Assembly: GCA_937871415.1 (NCBI GenBank)
Contig: CALMQD010000017.1
Span: 1-13,167, forward strand
Source of the DNA: an uncultured Phycisphaerales bacterium
GTDB lineage: Bacteria; Planctomycetota; Phycisphaerae; Phycisphaerales; UBA1924
Length of the DNA stretch: 13,167 bases
Direction: 5' to 3'
This document shows, one piece after another, positions 1 to 6,106 of this stretch (position 1 is its first letter; every line of letters begins with the position of its first letter). The position numbers and the translations under genes were made by a program. Under the pieces are notes generated by a model. It worked only from the letters and a program-made list of their open reading frames with translations, was not told where the DNA came from and did no database searches.

Positions 1-379
1 CGTCGAGGCCCTTGTTGATCTTGGGCCAAACGACCGCGAGCATGAAGGCGCACACCAGGGCGAAGACGACCAGCGTCGTCACCATAGTGGCTACCGCCTG
101 CTTGCGGTTCTGGATAGCTCCGACGACTTCGTGCTCGCCGTGGCCGTCCGCCGCGTGGGCATCATGCCCGCTGGCGGCGCCGCCCTCGGGGGCGGCGTGG
201 CTGGCGGCGTCGTGCATCGAATCGGCGACGTCGTGGGCGGCGTCCTTCACGGGCTCTGCGGCGTGGGCCGCGGCCGCCGGAGCGGACGTCGCGGGATCAT
301 CGGCGCGGGCGGGAACGCTCGAAACCGTGAGGGCCAGCGCGCCGGCGGCGAGAACGGTCAGCAGTCTGTGAAACTTCAT
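1..379 (-). CDS. atpF: ATP synthase F0 subunit b, N-terminal part (runs off left edge)
   Basis: Subunit b forms the peripheral stalk that holds F1 static against the F0 rotor. Only the first 126 codons are in the window. Seen: an N-terminal signal peptide (residues 1-26, hydrophobic core followed by VPARA and then DD), an Ala/His/Asp-rich stretch (about 27-84, including GHDAHAADGHGEHE), and one membrane helix at about 97-117 ending in VVWPKINKGLD, as subunit b typically has just before its long coiled coil. The start ATG is at 379, preceded by a good Shine-Dalgarno GGAGG (389-385) at 5-base spacing. It is last in the visible order atpI-atpB-atpE-atpF, which is the canonical F0 order and supports the call. 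The coiled coil itself lies outside the window. The cleavable signal peptide and His-rich region are unusual compared with E. coli subunit b. Confidence 0.88.
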   Translation of the reverse strand, partial: MKFHRLLTVLAAGALALTVSSVPARADDPATSAPAAAAHAAEPVKDAAHDVADSMHDAASHAAPEGGAASGHDAHAADGHGEHEVVGAIQNRKQAVATMVTTLVVFALVCAFMLAVVWPKINKGLD

Positions 380-394
380 GCGAACCTCCGAAGA

Positions 395-412
395 CCGACT
401 CCGCAGAGTCGG
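395..412 (-). promoter_or_regulatory. Perfect stem-loop in the atpF 5' leader
   Basis: A perfect 7-bp inverted repeat (CCGACTC / GAGTCGG) with a 4-base loop lies five bases upstream of the atpF Shine-Dalgarno. It is the second of two hairpins in the 98-base atpE-atpF gap. It could modulate atpF translation or mark an RNA processing site; no function is shown by sequence alone. Confidence 0.4.
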
Positions 413-432
413 ATGGACGGGAACCGAAAGGC

Positions 433-461
433 GCGCCCGCGGGCTTTCGTCCGCGGGGCGC
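433..461 (-). promoter_or_regulatory. GC-rich stem-loop after atpE
   Basis: An inverted repeat 433-442 / 451-461 (10 bp with one bulged base, 8-base loop) begins 16 bases after the atpE stop codon in the direction of transcription. There is no following U-run, so it is not a classical intrinsic terminator. It is a candidate 3' stabilising or partial-termination structure that would let atpE mRNA exceed atpF mRNA, fitting the many c subunits per complex. That role is inferred. Confidence 0.4.
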
Positions 462-477
462 TGAGAATCGTTGCGGA

Positions 478-771
478 TTACTTCGCGAGGAAGCCCGCGG
501 CGACGGCGAACAGCGTCGCACCTTCGATGAAGACCGCGAGGATGATGCCGGCGGTCTGGATCTTGCCGGCGATCTCCGGCTGGCGCGCCATCGACTCGGT
601 CGCGCCCTTGCCGATGAGGCCGATGCCGATGCCGGCGCCCAGGACGGCCAGGCCGCCGCCGATGACGGCCAGACCCTTGCCGTCCGTCGCGCCCGCGGCG
701 GTCTGCGCCTGGGCGATGGCGGGGAGGGCGGCGATGACGCCGAGGGGAAGAAGCTTCGTGATCAGGGACAT
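478..771 (-). CDS. atpE: ATP synthase F0 subunit c
   Basis: The c subunits form the rotating ring of F0 that carries ions across the membrane. The 97-residue product has the two-helix hairpin: helix 1 at about 34-58 with the Gly-rich GAGIGIG pattern, the conserved polar loop ARQPE (62-66), and helix 2 at about 70-95 with the ion-binding glutamate E83 in FIEGATLFA. The position matching the Na+-ligand glutamine of Ilyobacter c is I50, and E83 is followed by Gly-Ala rather than Ser-Thr, so proton use is more likely. ATG 771 is chosen because AAAGGAAA lies just upstream and an extension to 837 adds an unconserved tail. Odd: residues 1-22 (ending AIAQA) look like a cleavable signal peptide, making the protein longer than the usual 70-85 residues. 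Confidence 0.93.
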   Translation of the reverse strand: MSLITKLLPLGVIAALPAIAQAQTAAGATDGKGLAVIGGGLAVLGAGIGIGLIGKGATESMARQPEIAGKIQTAGIILAVFIEGATLFAVAAGFLAK

Positions 772-870
772 GCGTTTCCTTTCGAACGGGGACCGATTCA
801 CGGGGGCAGGGGGGAACTGTTCGGAGCATCCGACCACCGCGGCCGGACGCGAGGCCCGTCATTCACGCGA

Positions 871-1842
871 TCACGCGTGCTCGTGGCCGTGGGCATGGGC
901 GTGCCCGTGATCGTGCCCATGCTCGTGTTCGTGCTCGTGGTCGTGATGATCCATGAGCGCGATGAAGACGGTGGTGAGGAACATGAAGACGAAGGCCTGC
1001 ATGAAGGCGACGAAGAGCTCCAGCAGCATGATGCCGAAGCCGCCGAGGACGCTGATGAGCGTGACAGGGCCGCCGACATACAGCGGTTCGGTGATCAGAT
1101 AGCTTGCGAATCCAAAGAGTGTCGCGAGCAGGATGTGCCCGGCGGTCATGTTCGCGAACAGACGCATCGCCAGCGCGAAGGGCTTGATGACGATCTGGCT
1201 GAGCAGTTCGAGAAAGAAGATCAGGACCGAGGCCGGGAACGGCGCGCCGGCGGTCATGTGCGCGAAGTAGCCGCCGATGCCCAGGTGCCGGATCGCGACG
1301 AGGTTGAAAAAGAGGCCCGAAATGACGGCGAGCGTTGCGGTGACCCAGATGTTCTGTGTCGCCGTGCCGCCGATGGGCGTTGCGTGTTGATTCCATAGAT
1401 CAGGCGAAACGAGGTGCACGATGTCGAGAAACGGCACGAGCCCGAGCAGGTTGTTGACGAGGATGAAGAAGAAGAGCGTCCAGAGGAACGGCATGAGCTT
1501 GTTGGTGCGGTCGCCCAAGAGCGGCCGCGCCACCTCCTCACGCAGGTACACGCAGATGACCTCGACCATGTGCGCGAACTTGTTCCGGGTGATGTACCGG
1601 TCGGTTCCCTGCGACTCCGGCCCGGTCTGCACCTTCGAAGCGACGAACCAGCCGACGATGATCAGGATCAGTCCGCTGAGCACCAGGTTGCCCTGGTTGC
1701 CCGACCACAGCCAGTAGCCGTCGGCGTTCTTGATGAACACGTGGTTGTACACGTGCGCCGCCGGGTCGCTCTCGGCGAGCGTCGGCAGGCCCGAGAGGCA
1801 TGGAAGGAGGAGGGCGTTCAACGATCCGGACAGACTCAGCAT
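871..1842 (-). CDS. atpB: ATP synthase F0 subunit a
   Basis: Subunit a provides the two ion half-channels and the essential arginine facing the c ring. The 323-residue product contains the family core IKPFALAMRLFANMTAGH (219-236) with R227, equivalent to E. coli R210, and the last helix LELFVAFMQAFVFMFLT (274-290) with Q282, equivalent to E. coli Q252. Several other membrane helices are visible (about 53-68, 119-138, 167-184, 204-220, 236-250). ATG 1842 is chosen because it overlaps the end of the upstream gene by 7 bases (translational coupling), has GGGAG 10 bases upstream, and gives a family-sized protein; the open frame extends upstream only as a shadow of atpI. Odd: the C terminus (299-322) is an alternating histidine tail with 13 His mixed with Glu, Asp, Gly and Ala. 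Confidence 0.95.
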   Translation of the reverse strand: MLSLSGSLNALLLPCLSGLPTLAESDPAAHVYNHVFIKNADGYWLWSGNQGNLVLSGLILIIVGWFVASKVQTGPESQGTDRYITRNKFAHMVEVICVYLREEVARPLLGDRTNKLMPFLWTLFFFILVNNLLGLVPFLDIVHLVSPDLWNQHATPIGGTATQNIWVTATLAVISGLFFNLVAIRHLGIGGYFAHMTAGAPFPASVLIFFLELLSQIVIKPFALAMRLFANMTAGHILLATLFGFASYLITEPLYVGGPVTLISVLGGFGIMLLELFVAFMQAFVFMFLTTVFIALMDHHDHEHEHEHGHDHGHAHAHGHEHA

Positions 1843-2309
1843 GCAGCGTCTCTCCCGCCCGCCTGGGGCTGAGATGGGACATTGTGGACGGTCGAACCGG
1901 CATGGACGCCGGGGCTCGTGCGCCGGTTCAGCAGCAGCGCCGCGACGATCGCCTCGATCGCCATCATCATCAGCCCGCCGGTCAGGAGCGAGTACACCAC
2001 CGGGCGTCGATCGATGTGCATTGCCTCGATCAGCACCATCATGCCGCCCATGACCACGAGCGTGCGTGCGAGCGAAGCGCCCATGACCACCAGGCCCCAC
2101 CGTTCCCGGGTGACCAGCGGCGGCCCCATCAGCGGCGCGACGCACACGCCGACGCTCAGGACGAGCACGCCGACAATCGCCAGCAGACCGCTCTCACCCG
2201 CGCCGGTGCGGACCGCGACGAAGGCCGCGCCGATCGCGCTCAGTAAGCACCCGCCGCCCGCAAAGAGGGCATAGGGCGTGCGGTACGGGTTGGTGTGCTG
2301 GGCAGTCAC
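1836..2309 (-). CDS. AtpI-like small membrane protein preceding atpB
   Basis: The product (157 residues from GTG 2309) is a small integral membrane protein with four predicted helices at about 13-33, 41-62, 71-94 and 104-127, and a polar C-terminal tail. Sequence identity to AtpI is not obvious to me; the call rests on size, the four-helix pattern and the position directly before atpB, where atpI (a c-ring assembly or Mg2+ factor in other bacteria) usually sits. The stop overlaps the atpB start by 7 bases. The start is uncertain: the frame is open to another GTG at 2384, and neither start has a Shine-Dalgarno. GTG 2309 is preferred because it begins just before the first helix and forms a GTGA overlap with a tiny upstream ORF (2362-2306). 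Residues 82-94 are unusually rich in Met and Val. Confidence 0.7.
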   Translation of the reverse strand: MTAQHTNPYRTPYALFAGGGCLLSAIGAAFVAVRTGAGESGLLAIVGVLVLSVGVCVAPLMGPPLVTRERWGLVVMGASLARTLVVMGGMMVLIEAMHIDRRPVVYSLLTGGLMMMAIEAIVAALLLNRRTSPGVHAGSTVHNVPSQPQAGGRDAAC

Positions 2310-2411
2310 GGGCTGAGGGATGAGCGGAAACCGACGGGAAATCCTTCCCCAAAACACTCCATGCGAGAGGGCGTGCGCACGCACGCCGCGCGGGCGGAAA
2401 ATGGGGGCCCG

Positions 2412-2417
2412 ATCGTA
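2412..2417 (-). promoter_or_regulatory. Possible -10 element for the atp operon
   Basis: TACGAT on the minus strand lies in the mutL-atpI gap, after the mutL terminator-like hairpin. It matches the TANNNT element seen before other genes here. A transcript starting 6-7 bases downstream would have a leader of about 95 bases to GTG 2309, or about 20 bases to GTG 2384. No convincing -35 box was seen. The rest of the 2310-2486 gap holds only the hairpin, a 12-base palindrome at 2371-2382 and a possible 18-codon leader ORF. Confidence 0.35.
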
Positions 2418-2447
2418 GCTTCAAGGAGTGCGTTCGGCGAGTGGCGG

Positions 2448-2486
2448 GGTGTCGGTCGGGGGACCGCACGACGCCCGACTGACACC
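2448..2486 (-). terminator. Terminator-like stem-loop directly after mutL
   Basis: An inverted repeat 2448-2460 / 2474-2486 gives a 13-bp stem with one mismatch (an A-C pair in the minus-strand RNA) around a 13-base loop. It starts at the first base after the mutL TAG stop. It lacks a U-run, which is common in very GC-rich genomes. It probably ends mutL transcription and separates it from the atp operon. Confidence 0.6.
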
Positions 2487-4526
2487 CTAACTGCGCCCGA
2501 AGCGCTTCTCGAGCTCCTGGATCGTCAGCCGGATACTCGTGGGACGCCCGTGCGGACAGTTGCTGCTCCGCTCCACGTGCTCCCGGAGTTTGAGCAGGTC
2601 GGCGATCTCCAGATCGCTCAGCCGGTCGCCGGCCTTGATGGCGGCCTTGCAGGCCATCATGTCGAGCACCTCGTGCACCGCGGCCTCGCTCGCGGGGGCA
2701 AACCCGTCCGCGTCGGCGCGTTCGAGGAGGTCGTGCAGAAACTCGCCAGGGTCTACGCCGCGTTCGAAGAGGAAACTCGGGAATGCGTGCACGCCGACGT
2801 CGGTCGCGGAGATCGGCTCGACGCTGATGCCCAGGCGTTTGAGCAGCGGGGCGAGATCGTCGACGCGTGTGACCTGACGAGGTTCCAGACGGACGACCGC
2901 GGGCATGAGCAGCCGCTGGCTTTCGAGCGCACCCTCGCCCAATCGCAGCAGCAGATACTCGAACATCGCGCGTTCGTGCAACGCGTGCTGGTCGACGATG
3001 AGCAGGCCGGATTCGTCCTGGGTCACGATGTAGCTGTTGTGCACCTGGAGCAGTCGCGACGCGGGGCGCGGCGTCGGCGACAGTTCGCTCACGGTTCCGC
3101 CCTGCGCGAGCGCCGCAACGCCCCCGGACGCCGGATCGTCGCGCAAAGGCGGCCTCGCAACGAGGGGTGTCTCACCAGCGTCGCGTACGGGCAGAATCTC
3201 ATCCGGCGGCTGCGGCAGGCCCCCATCCCCGCTCGGATCGGAGGGGACGCCGGGTTTGCCTTCGATCTCGGTGTTGATGGGCGCGAGCGCCTCGCGCACC
3301 GCGTCGTAGTTCAGACGCTCGCCGCGTGTCTCGGCCGCGGTGGGCGCTTGACGCTTGAAGAAGTCCGCGAAGGCCCGCGCGGAGTTCGCCGCGTCGAAAC
3401 CCGCCGGACTTGCGGCACCCGGGCCCGGCAGGAAGGACCCTGCGCCCGGGGCGGAGGGCGCTCCGTTGCCGTGCCTGCCGAAGGCGTGCACCGCCGGCGT
3501 CAGGTCGGCCGCCCGGAGCGCATCTTTGACGGTGCGCAGCACCAGCGAATGGACCATGGACTGGTCGCGGAACCGCACCTCGCTCTTGGCGGGGTGGACG
3601 TTGACATCGACCGAGCGCGGGTCCATCTCGATCATCAGCACGGCGGTGGGGTACCGACCCGGTTCGATCAGGCCCCGGTACGCCTCGCGGAGCGCGTGCT
3701 GGATGGTCTTGTCGCGGATGGGGCGGCCGTTGAGGTAGACGTGCTGACTCTTCGCCGTGGCGCGAGCGATCGAGGGCAGCCCGACGAGGCCCCACAGTGC
3801 CACGCCGCGCGCGTCATCAAAGCGATCGGCGTGCACCTCGAGCATCTCATCCGCGAGTTCGTTGCCCAGTAGCGCCAGGACGCGCTCTCGCGGCGACTGA
3901 TCCGGGGGGACTTCGAGCGTTCGCCGACCGTCGCACAGGACGGAGAAGCCGATCGCCGGGTGCGACATCGCCAGGTCCAGGGCCATGTCCACGCAGTGGC
4001 CCTGCTCGGTCGAAGGTGTTCGGAGGAACTTGCGGCGCGCGGGCGTGTTGAAGAACAGATTCCGCACGCTCACGCTCGTGCCGACGGGGCCCGGCGCGGG
4101 CTTCACCGGCCCCGCGGTGTCACCCTCGATGTCGATCTGATGAGCGCCCGCATCGGCGGCGGTCCGCGACCGCAGCGACAGGCGCGAGACCGAGGCGATC
4201 GAAGCGAGCGCCTCGCCGCGGAAGCCCATTGTCGCGATGTGGTCGAGGTCTTCGGCGCTGCGGATCTTGCTCGTCGCGTGCGGTGCGATGGCCAGGGGGA
4301 GGTCGTCGACGCCGATCCCCGTGCCGTCGTCGGTGATGCGCACGAGCTCGATGCCGCCCTGCTCGAGCTCGACCGTGATCCGGCGGGCTTTCGCGTCGAG
4401 GGCGTTGTCGATCAGTTCCTTGACGACCGAGGCGGGCCGATCGACGACCTCGCCCGCCGCGATCTGGTTGACGACCAGCGGCGGGAGTTGCCGGATGCTC
4501 GTGGGGCTGTCAGTCGCAGTGGACAT
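2487..4526 (-). CDS. mutL: DNA mismatch repair protein MutL (nicking type)
   Basis: MutL links MutS mismatch recognition to strand removal. The 679-residue product has the N-terminal GHKL ATPase with IAAGEVVDRPASVVKEL (22-38; E37 is the likely catalytic base, N41 a Mg2+ ligand), DDGTGI (66-71), ATSKI (84-88) and GFRGEAL (101-107). A Pro/Gly/Ala-rich linker (about 345-485) leads to the C-terminal dimerisation/endonuclease domain with DQHALHERAMFE (512-523), ACKAAIKAGD (625-634) and CPHGRPT (657-663). These three motifs are the metal-binding endonuclease signature, which E. coli MutL lacks, so this protein is expected to nick DNA itself and the host need not have MutH. ATG 4526 has no Shine-Dalgarno; a TACGCT box sits 8 bases upstream. 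No mutS is visible nearby. Length fits the family. Confidence 0.97.
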   Translation of the reverse strand: MSTATDSPTSIRQLPPLVVNQIAAGEVVDRPASVVKELIDNALDAKARRITVELEQGGIELVRITDDGTGIGVDDLPLAIAPHATSKIRSAEDLDHIATMGFRGEALASIASVSRLSLRSRTAADAGAHQIDIEGDTAGPVKPAPGPVGTSVSVRNLFFNTPARRKFLRTPSTEQGHCVDMALDLAMSHPAIGFSVLCDGRRTLEVPPDQSPRERVLALLGNELADEMLEVHADRFDDARGVALWGLVGLPSIARATAKSQHVYLNGRPIRDKTIQHALREAYRGLIEPGRYPTAVLMIEMDPRSVDVNVHPAKSEVRFRDQSMVHSLVLRTVKDALRAADLTPAVHAFGRHGNGAPSAPGAGSFLPGPGAASPAGFDAANSARAFADFFKRQAPTAAETRGERLNYDAVREALAPINTEIEGKPGVPSDPSGDGGLPQPPDEILPVRDAGETPLVARPPLRDDPASGGVAALAQGGTVSELSPTPRPASRLLQVHNSYIVTQDESGLLIVDQHALHERAMFEYLLLRLGEGALESQRLLMPAVVRLEPRQVTRVDDLAPLLKRLGISVEPISATDVGVHAFPSFLFERGVDPGEFLHDLLERADADGFAPASEAAVHEVLDMMACKAAIKAGDRLSDLEIADLLKLREHVERSSNCPHGRPTSIRLTIQELEKRFGRS

Positions 4527-4534
4527 GACCCGGA

Positions 4535-4540
4535 AGCGTA
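4535..4540 (-). promoter_or_regulatory. TANNNT -10-like element before mutL
   Basis: TACGCT ends 8 bases before the mutL ATG, with no Shine-Dalgarno between them. Transcription starting 6-7 bases after it would give an almost leaderless mRNA. It lies in the 100-base divergent gap shared with the HIT gene. Confidence 0.45.
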
Positions 4541-4615
4541 CGGGCGCGCCGGAACCACGGTTCGCCGCACCATGAGGGCGGACAACCGACAGGCCGAACG
4601 GCGCCTATGGCCTTC

Positions 4616-4621
4616 TACAGT
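4616..4621 (+). promoter_or_regulatory. TANNNT -10-like element before the HIT gene
   Basis: TACAGT ends 5 bases before ATG 4627 and no Shine-Dalgarno is present. It matches the element before the other promoter-proximal genes of this window. Confidence 0.4.
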
Positions 4622-4626
4622 CGGTC

Positions 4627-5037
4627 ATGAGCAGCATCTTCACGCGCATCATCCGCGGCGAGATTCCGTGCCACAAGGTGTACGAGGATGCGTTCGTGTT
4701 CGCGTTCCTGGACATCAGCCCGCTCTCGCGCGGGCACACCCTGGTGGTCCCGAAGGAAGAAAAAGCGCAGGTCGACCAGTTGTCGGACGAGGCCGCCGCG
4801 GCGATCGGGCGAGTTCTGCCCCGCATCTGCCGCGCCGTGCTTCAGGCGACCGGGGCGCCCGCGTACAACATCCTGCAGAACAACGGCTCCCTCGCCCATC
4901 AAGCCGTGTTCCACGTGCACTTCCACATCATTCCCAAGTACTCTGACGGCGCGGGGCTGGGGATCGCGTGGCAACCTTCTTCGCTGGATCGGGAAGAGGG
5001 GGCGCGGTTGGCGCAGCAGATCGCGGCGATGACCTGA
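4627..5037 (+). CDS. HIT-family (HINT-like) nucleotide hydrolase
   Basis: Histidine-triad proteins hydrolyse or transfer nucleotide groups, for example purine nucleoside phosphoramidates or dinucleoside polyphosphates, in the cytoplasm. The 136-residue product is full length for the HINT/Hit branch: FTRIIRGEIP (5-14) at the N terminus, DISPLSRGHTLVVPK (29-43), and the catalytic segment NNGSLAHQAVFHVHFHIIPK (85-104) with the triad H96-x-H98-x-H100; H98 is the expected nucleophile. ATG 4627 is supported by the conserved N-terminal motif. It is divergent from mutL and convergent with nadC, 26 bases apart; a weak 6-bp inverted repeat (5023-5028 / 5044-5049) spans the stop codon but is not a convincing terminator. 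The exact substrate cannot be told from sequence. Confidence 0.95.
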   Translation: MSSIFTRIIRGEIPCHKVYEDAFVFAFLDISPLSRGHTLVVPKEEKAQVDQLSDEAAAAIGRVLPRICRAVLQATGAPAYNILQNNGSLAHQAVFHVHFHIIPKYSDGAGLGIAWQPSSLDREEGARLAQQIAAMT

Positions 5038-5063
5038 CGCCCGCGCCGCACGTCGCCGGCCGT

Positions 5064-6011
5064 TCACTCCGGGTCGATATCGAACGCCAGGTCGACCGCG
5101 ACAGCGTGGTGCGTGATGGCGCCGGCGCTGATGCGTTCAACGCCCGTTGCGGCGATCGCCGCGACCGTTTCCAGTCGGACTCCGCCCGAGGCCTCGAGCA
5201 GGATGCCGAGATTGGATCGGTCGCGCAGGTCGACCGCCCGTCGGAGCAGTTCGGGCGTCATGTTGTCGAGCAGCACGATGTCCACGCCGCACCCGCCCGC
5301 GGCCAGGATGCACTCGAACTGCTCGAGCGAGTCCACTTCCAACTCGACGAACGAGAGCGGGCGGCGCTCTTGCGATGAGAGGGCCCTCGCGCGAGCCGCC
5401 GCGGCGGCGACGAACCGGGCAAGATCGCTCAACGGCACGCCGGTGATGTGGTTGTCCTTGAGCAGCACCGCGTCGAAGAGCCCGACACGGTGGCACATGG
5501 CTCCGCCGCAGCGCACGGCATACTTCTCCAGCACGCGCCACCCCGGCGTGGTCTTGCGGGTGTCATAAATGCGCGCCCGGCCGGCGCCTTCGACCCGCCG
5601 CGTGAACTCCGCGGCGAGCGTCGCGATGCCGCTGAGGCGGCTGAGCATGTTGAGCGTTGTGCGTTCGAGCGCCAGGATGCCGTCGAGCCGACCGGAGAAC
5701 TCGGCCAGCACCGAGGACTTGGGTGCGAAACGCCCGTCGACCGTGTGTGTCCGTGCGATAACGCCGGGCGCGAACGCAGCCAGCAATCCGGGAAGGCAAG
5801 CCAATCCGCTGACGGTCAGGTTCTCACGTGCCACGAGCTTGGCGGTCGCCGTCGTCCCGGCCGGGACCGACGCAAGGGTCGTGATGTCCCAGCCCGGGGA
5901 GCCCAGGTCCTCCTCCCGAGCAAGTTCAAGCAGCCGCGCCAGGTGGGCCTGGCAGTCCAAGGCCGCGAAGAGGTCCGGGAGGGGCAGGGAGTTCAGGCGA
6001 TCGACATCCAC
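5064..6011 (-). CDS. nadC: Nicotinate-nucleotide pyrophosphorylase (quinolinate phosphoribosyltransferase)
   Basis: NadC converts quinolinate and PRPP to nicotinate mononucleotide, CO2 and pyrophosphate, the last step specific to de novo NAD synthesis. The 315-residue product has EEDLGSPGWDITT (33-45), ERTTLNMLSRLSGIAT (116-131, R117), YDTRKTTPGWR (149-159, R152 and K153), H174-R175, LLKDNHI (183-189, K185), ELEVDSLEQ (223-231, E225), LLDN (247-250, D249), EASGGV (273-278) and ISAGAITH (294-301). By alignment from memory with the M. tuberculosis enzyme, all substrate-binding Arg, Lys, His and acidic residues are present. GTG 6011 is chosen: it gives normal length, TACGCT sits 7 bases upstream, and the longer frame to 6116 adds a Pro-rich tail lying under the divergent gene. 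nadA and nadB are not in the window. Confidence 0.95.
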   Translation of the reverse strand: MDVDRLNSLPLPDLFAALDCQAHLARLLELAREEDLGSPGWDITTLASVPAGTTATAKLVARENLTVSGLACLPGLLAAFAPGVIARTHTVDGRFAPKSSVLAEFSGRLDGILALERTTLNMLSRLSGIATLAAEFTRRVEGAGRARIYDTRKTTPGWRVLEKYAVRCGGAMCHRVGLFDAVLLKDNHITGVPLSDLARFVAAAAARARALSSQERRPLSFVELEVDSLEQFECILAAGGCGVDIVLLDNMTPELLRRAVDLRDRSNLGILLEASGGVRLETVAAIAATGVERISAGAITHHAVAVDLAFDIDPE

Positions 6012-6018
6012 GGACGGG

Positions 6019-6024
6019 AGCGTA
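6019..6024 (-). promoter_or_regulatory. TANNNT -10-like element before nadC
   Basis: TACGCT ends 7 bases before the GTG start of nadC; there is no Shine-Dalgarno. It is 19 bases from the divergent TACACT element on the other strand, so the two promoters would overlap. Confidence 0.42.
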
Positions 6025-6043
6025 GCGGCTCCGGGACTTCGGC

Positions 6044-6049
6044 TACACT
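6044..6049 (+). promoter_or_regulatory. TANNNT -10-like element before the lipoprotein gene
   Basis: TACACT lies 9 bases before GTG 6059 and 57 bases before ATG 6107. If the pattern seen at neighbouring genes holds here, GTG 6059 may be the true, near-leaderless start of the lipoprotein gene. Confidence 0.38.
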
Positions 6050-6106
6050 GCGCCGGGCGTGAGGGCGGGCTCAGCGGCGGGGGCGGCTTCACACGGACGT
6101 GCAGCG

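Noticed and set aside
131..910. Plus-strand open frame across atpF, atpE and the end of atpB
   Set aside because: It spans three convincing minus-strand genes and their gaps; the product is Arg/Gly/Pro-rich without motifs.
874..946. Short tandem-like repeat that could be taken for a CRISPR or regulatory repeat array
   Set aside because: The repetition is the codon pattern of the His-rich tail of subunit a, in frame, with no spacer structure.
2295..3872. A 525-codon open frame on the plus strand opposite mutL
   Set aside because: Arg/Gly/Val-rich antisense shadow of the GC-rich mutL gene; no motif or start signal.
5023..5049. Inverted repeat between HIT and nadC as a terminator
   Set aside because: Only 6 bp with a 15-base loop, overlapping the HIT coding end and without a T-run; too weak in such GC-rich DNA.
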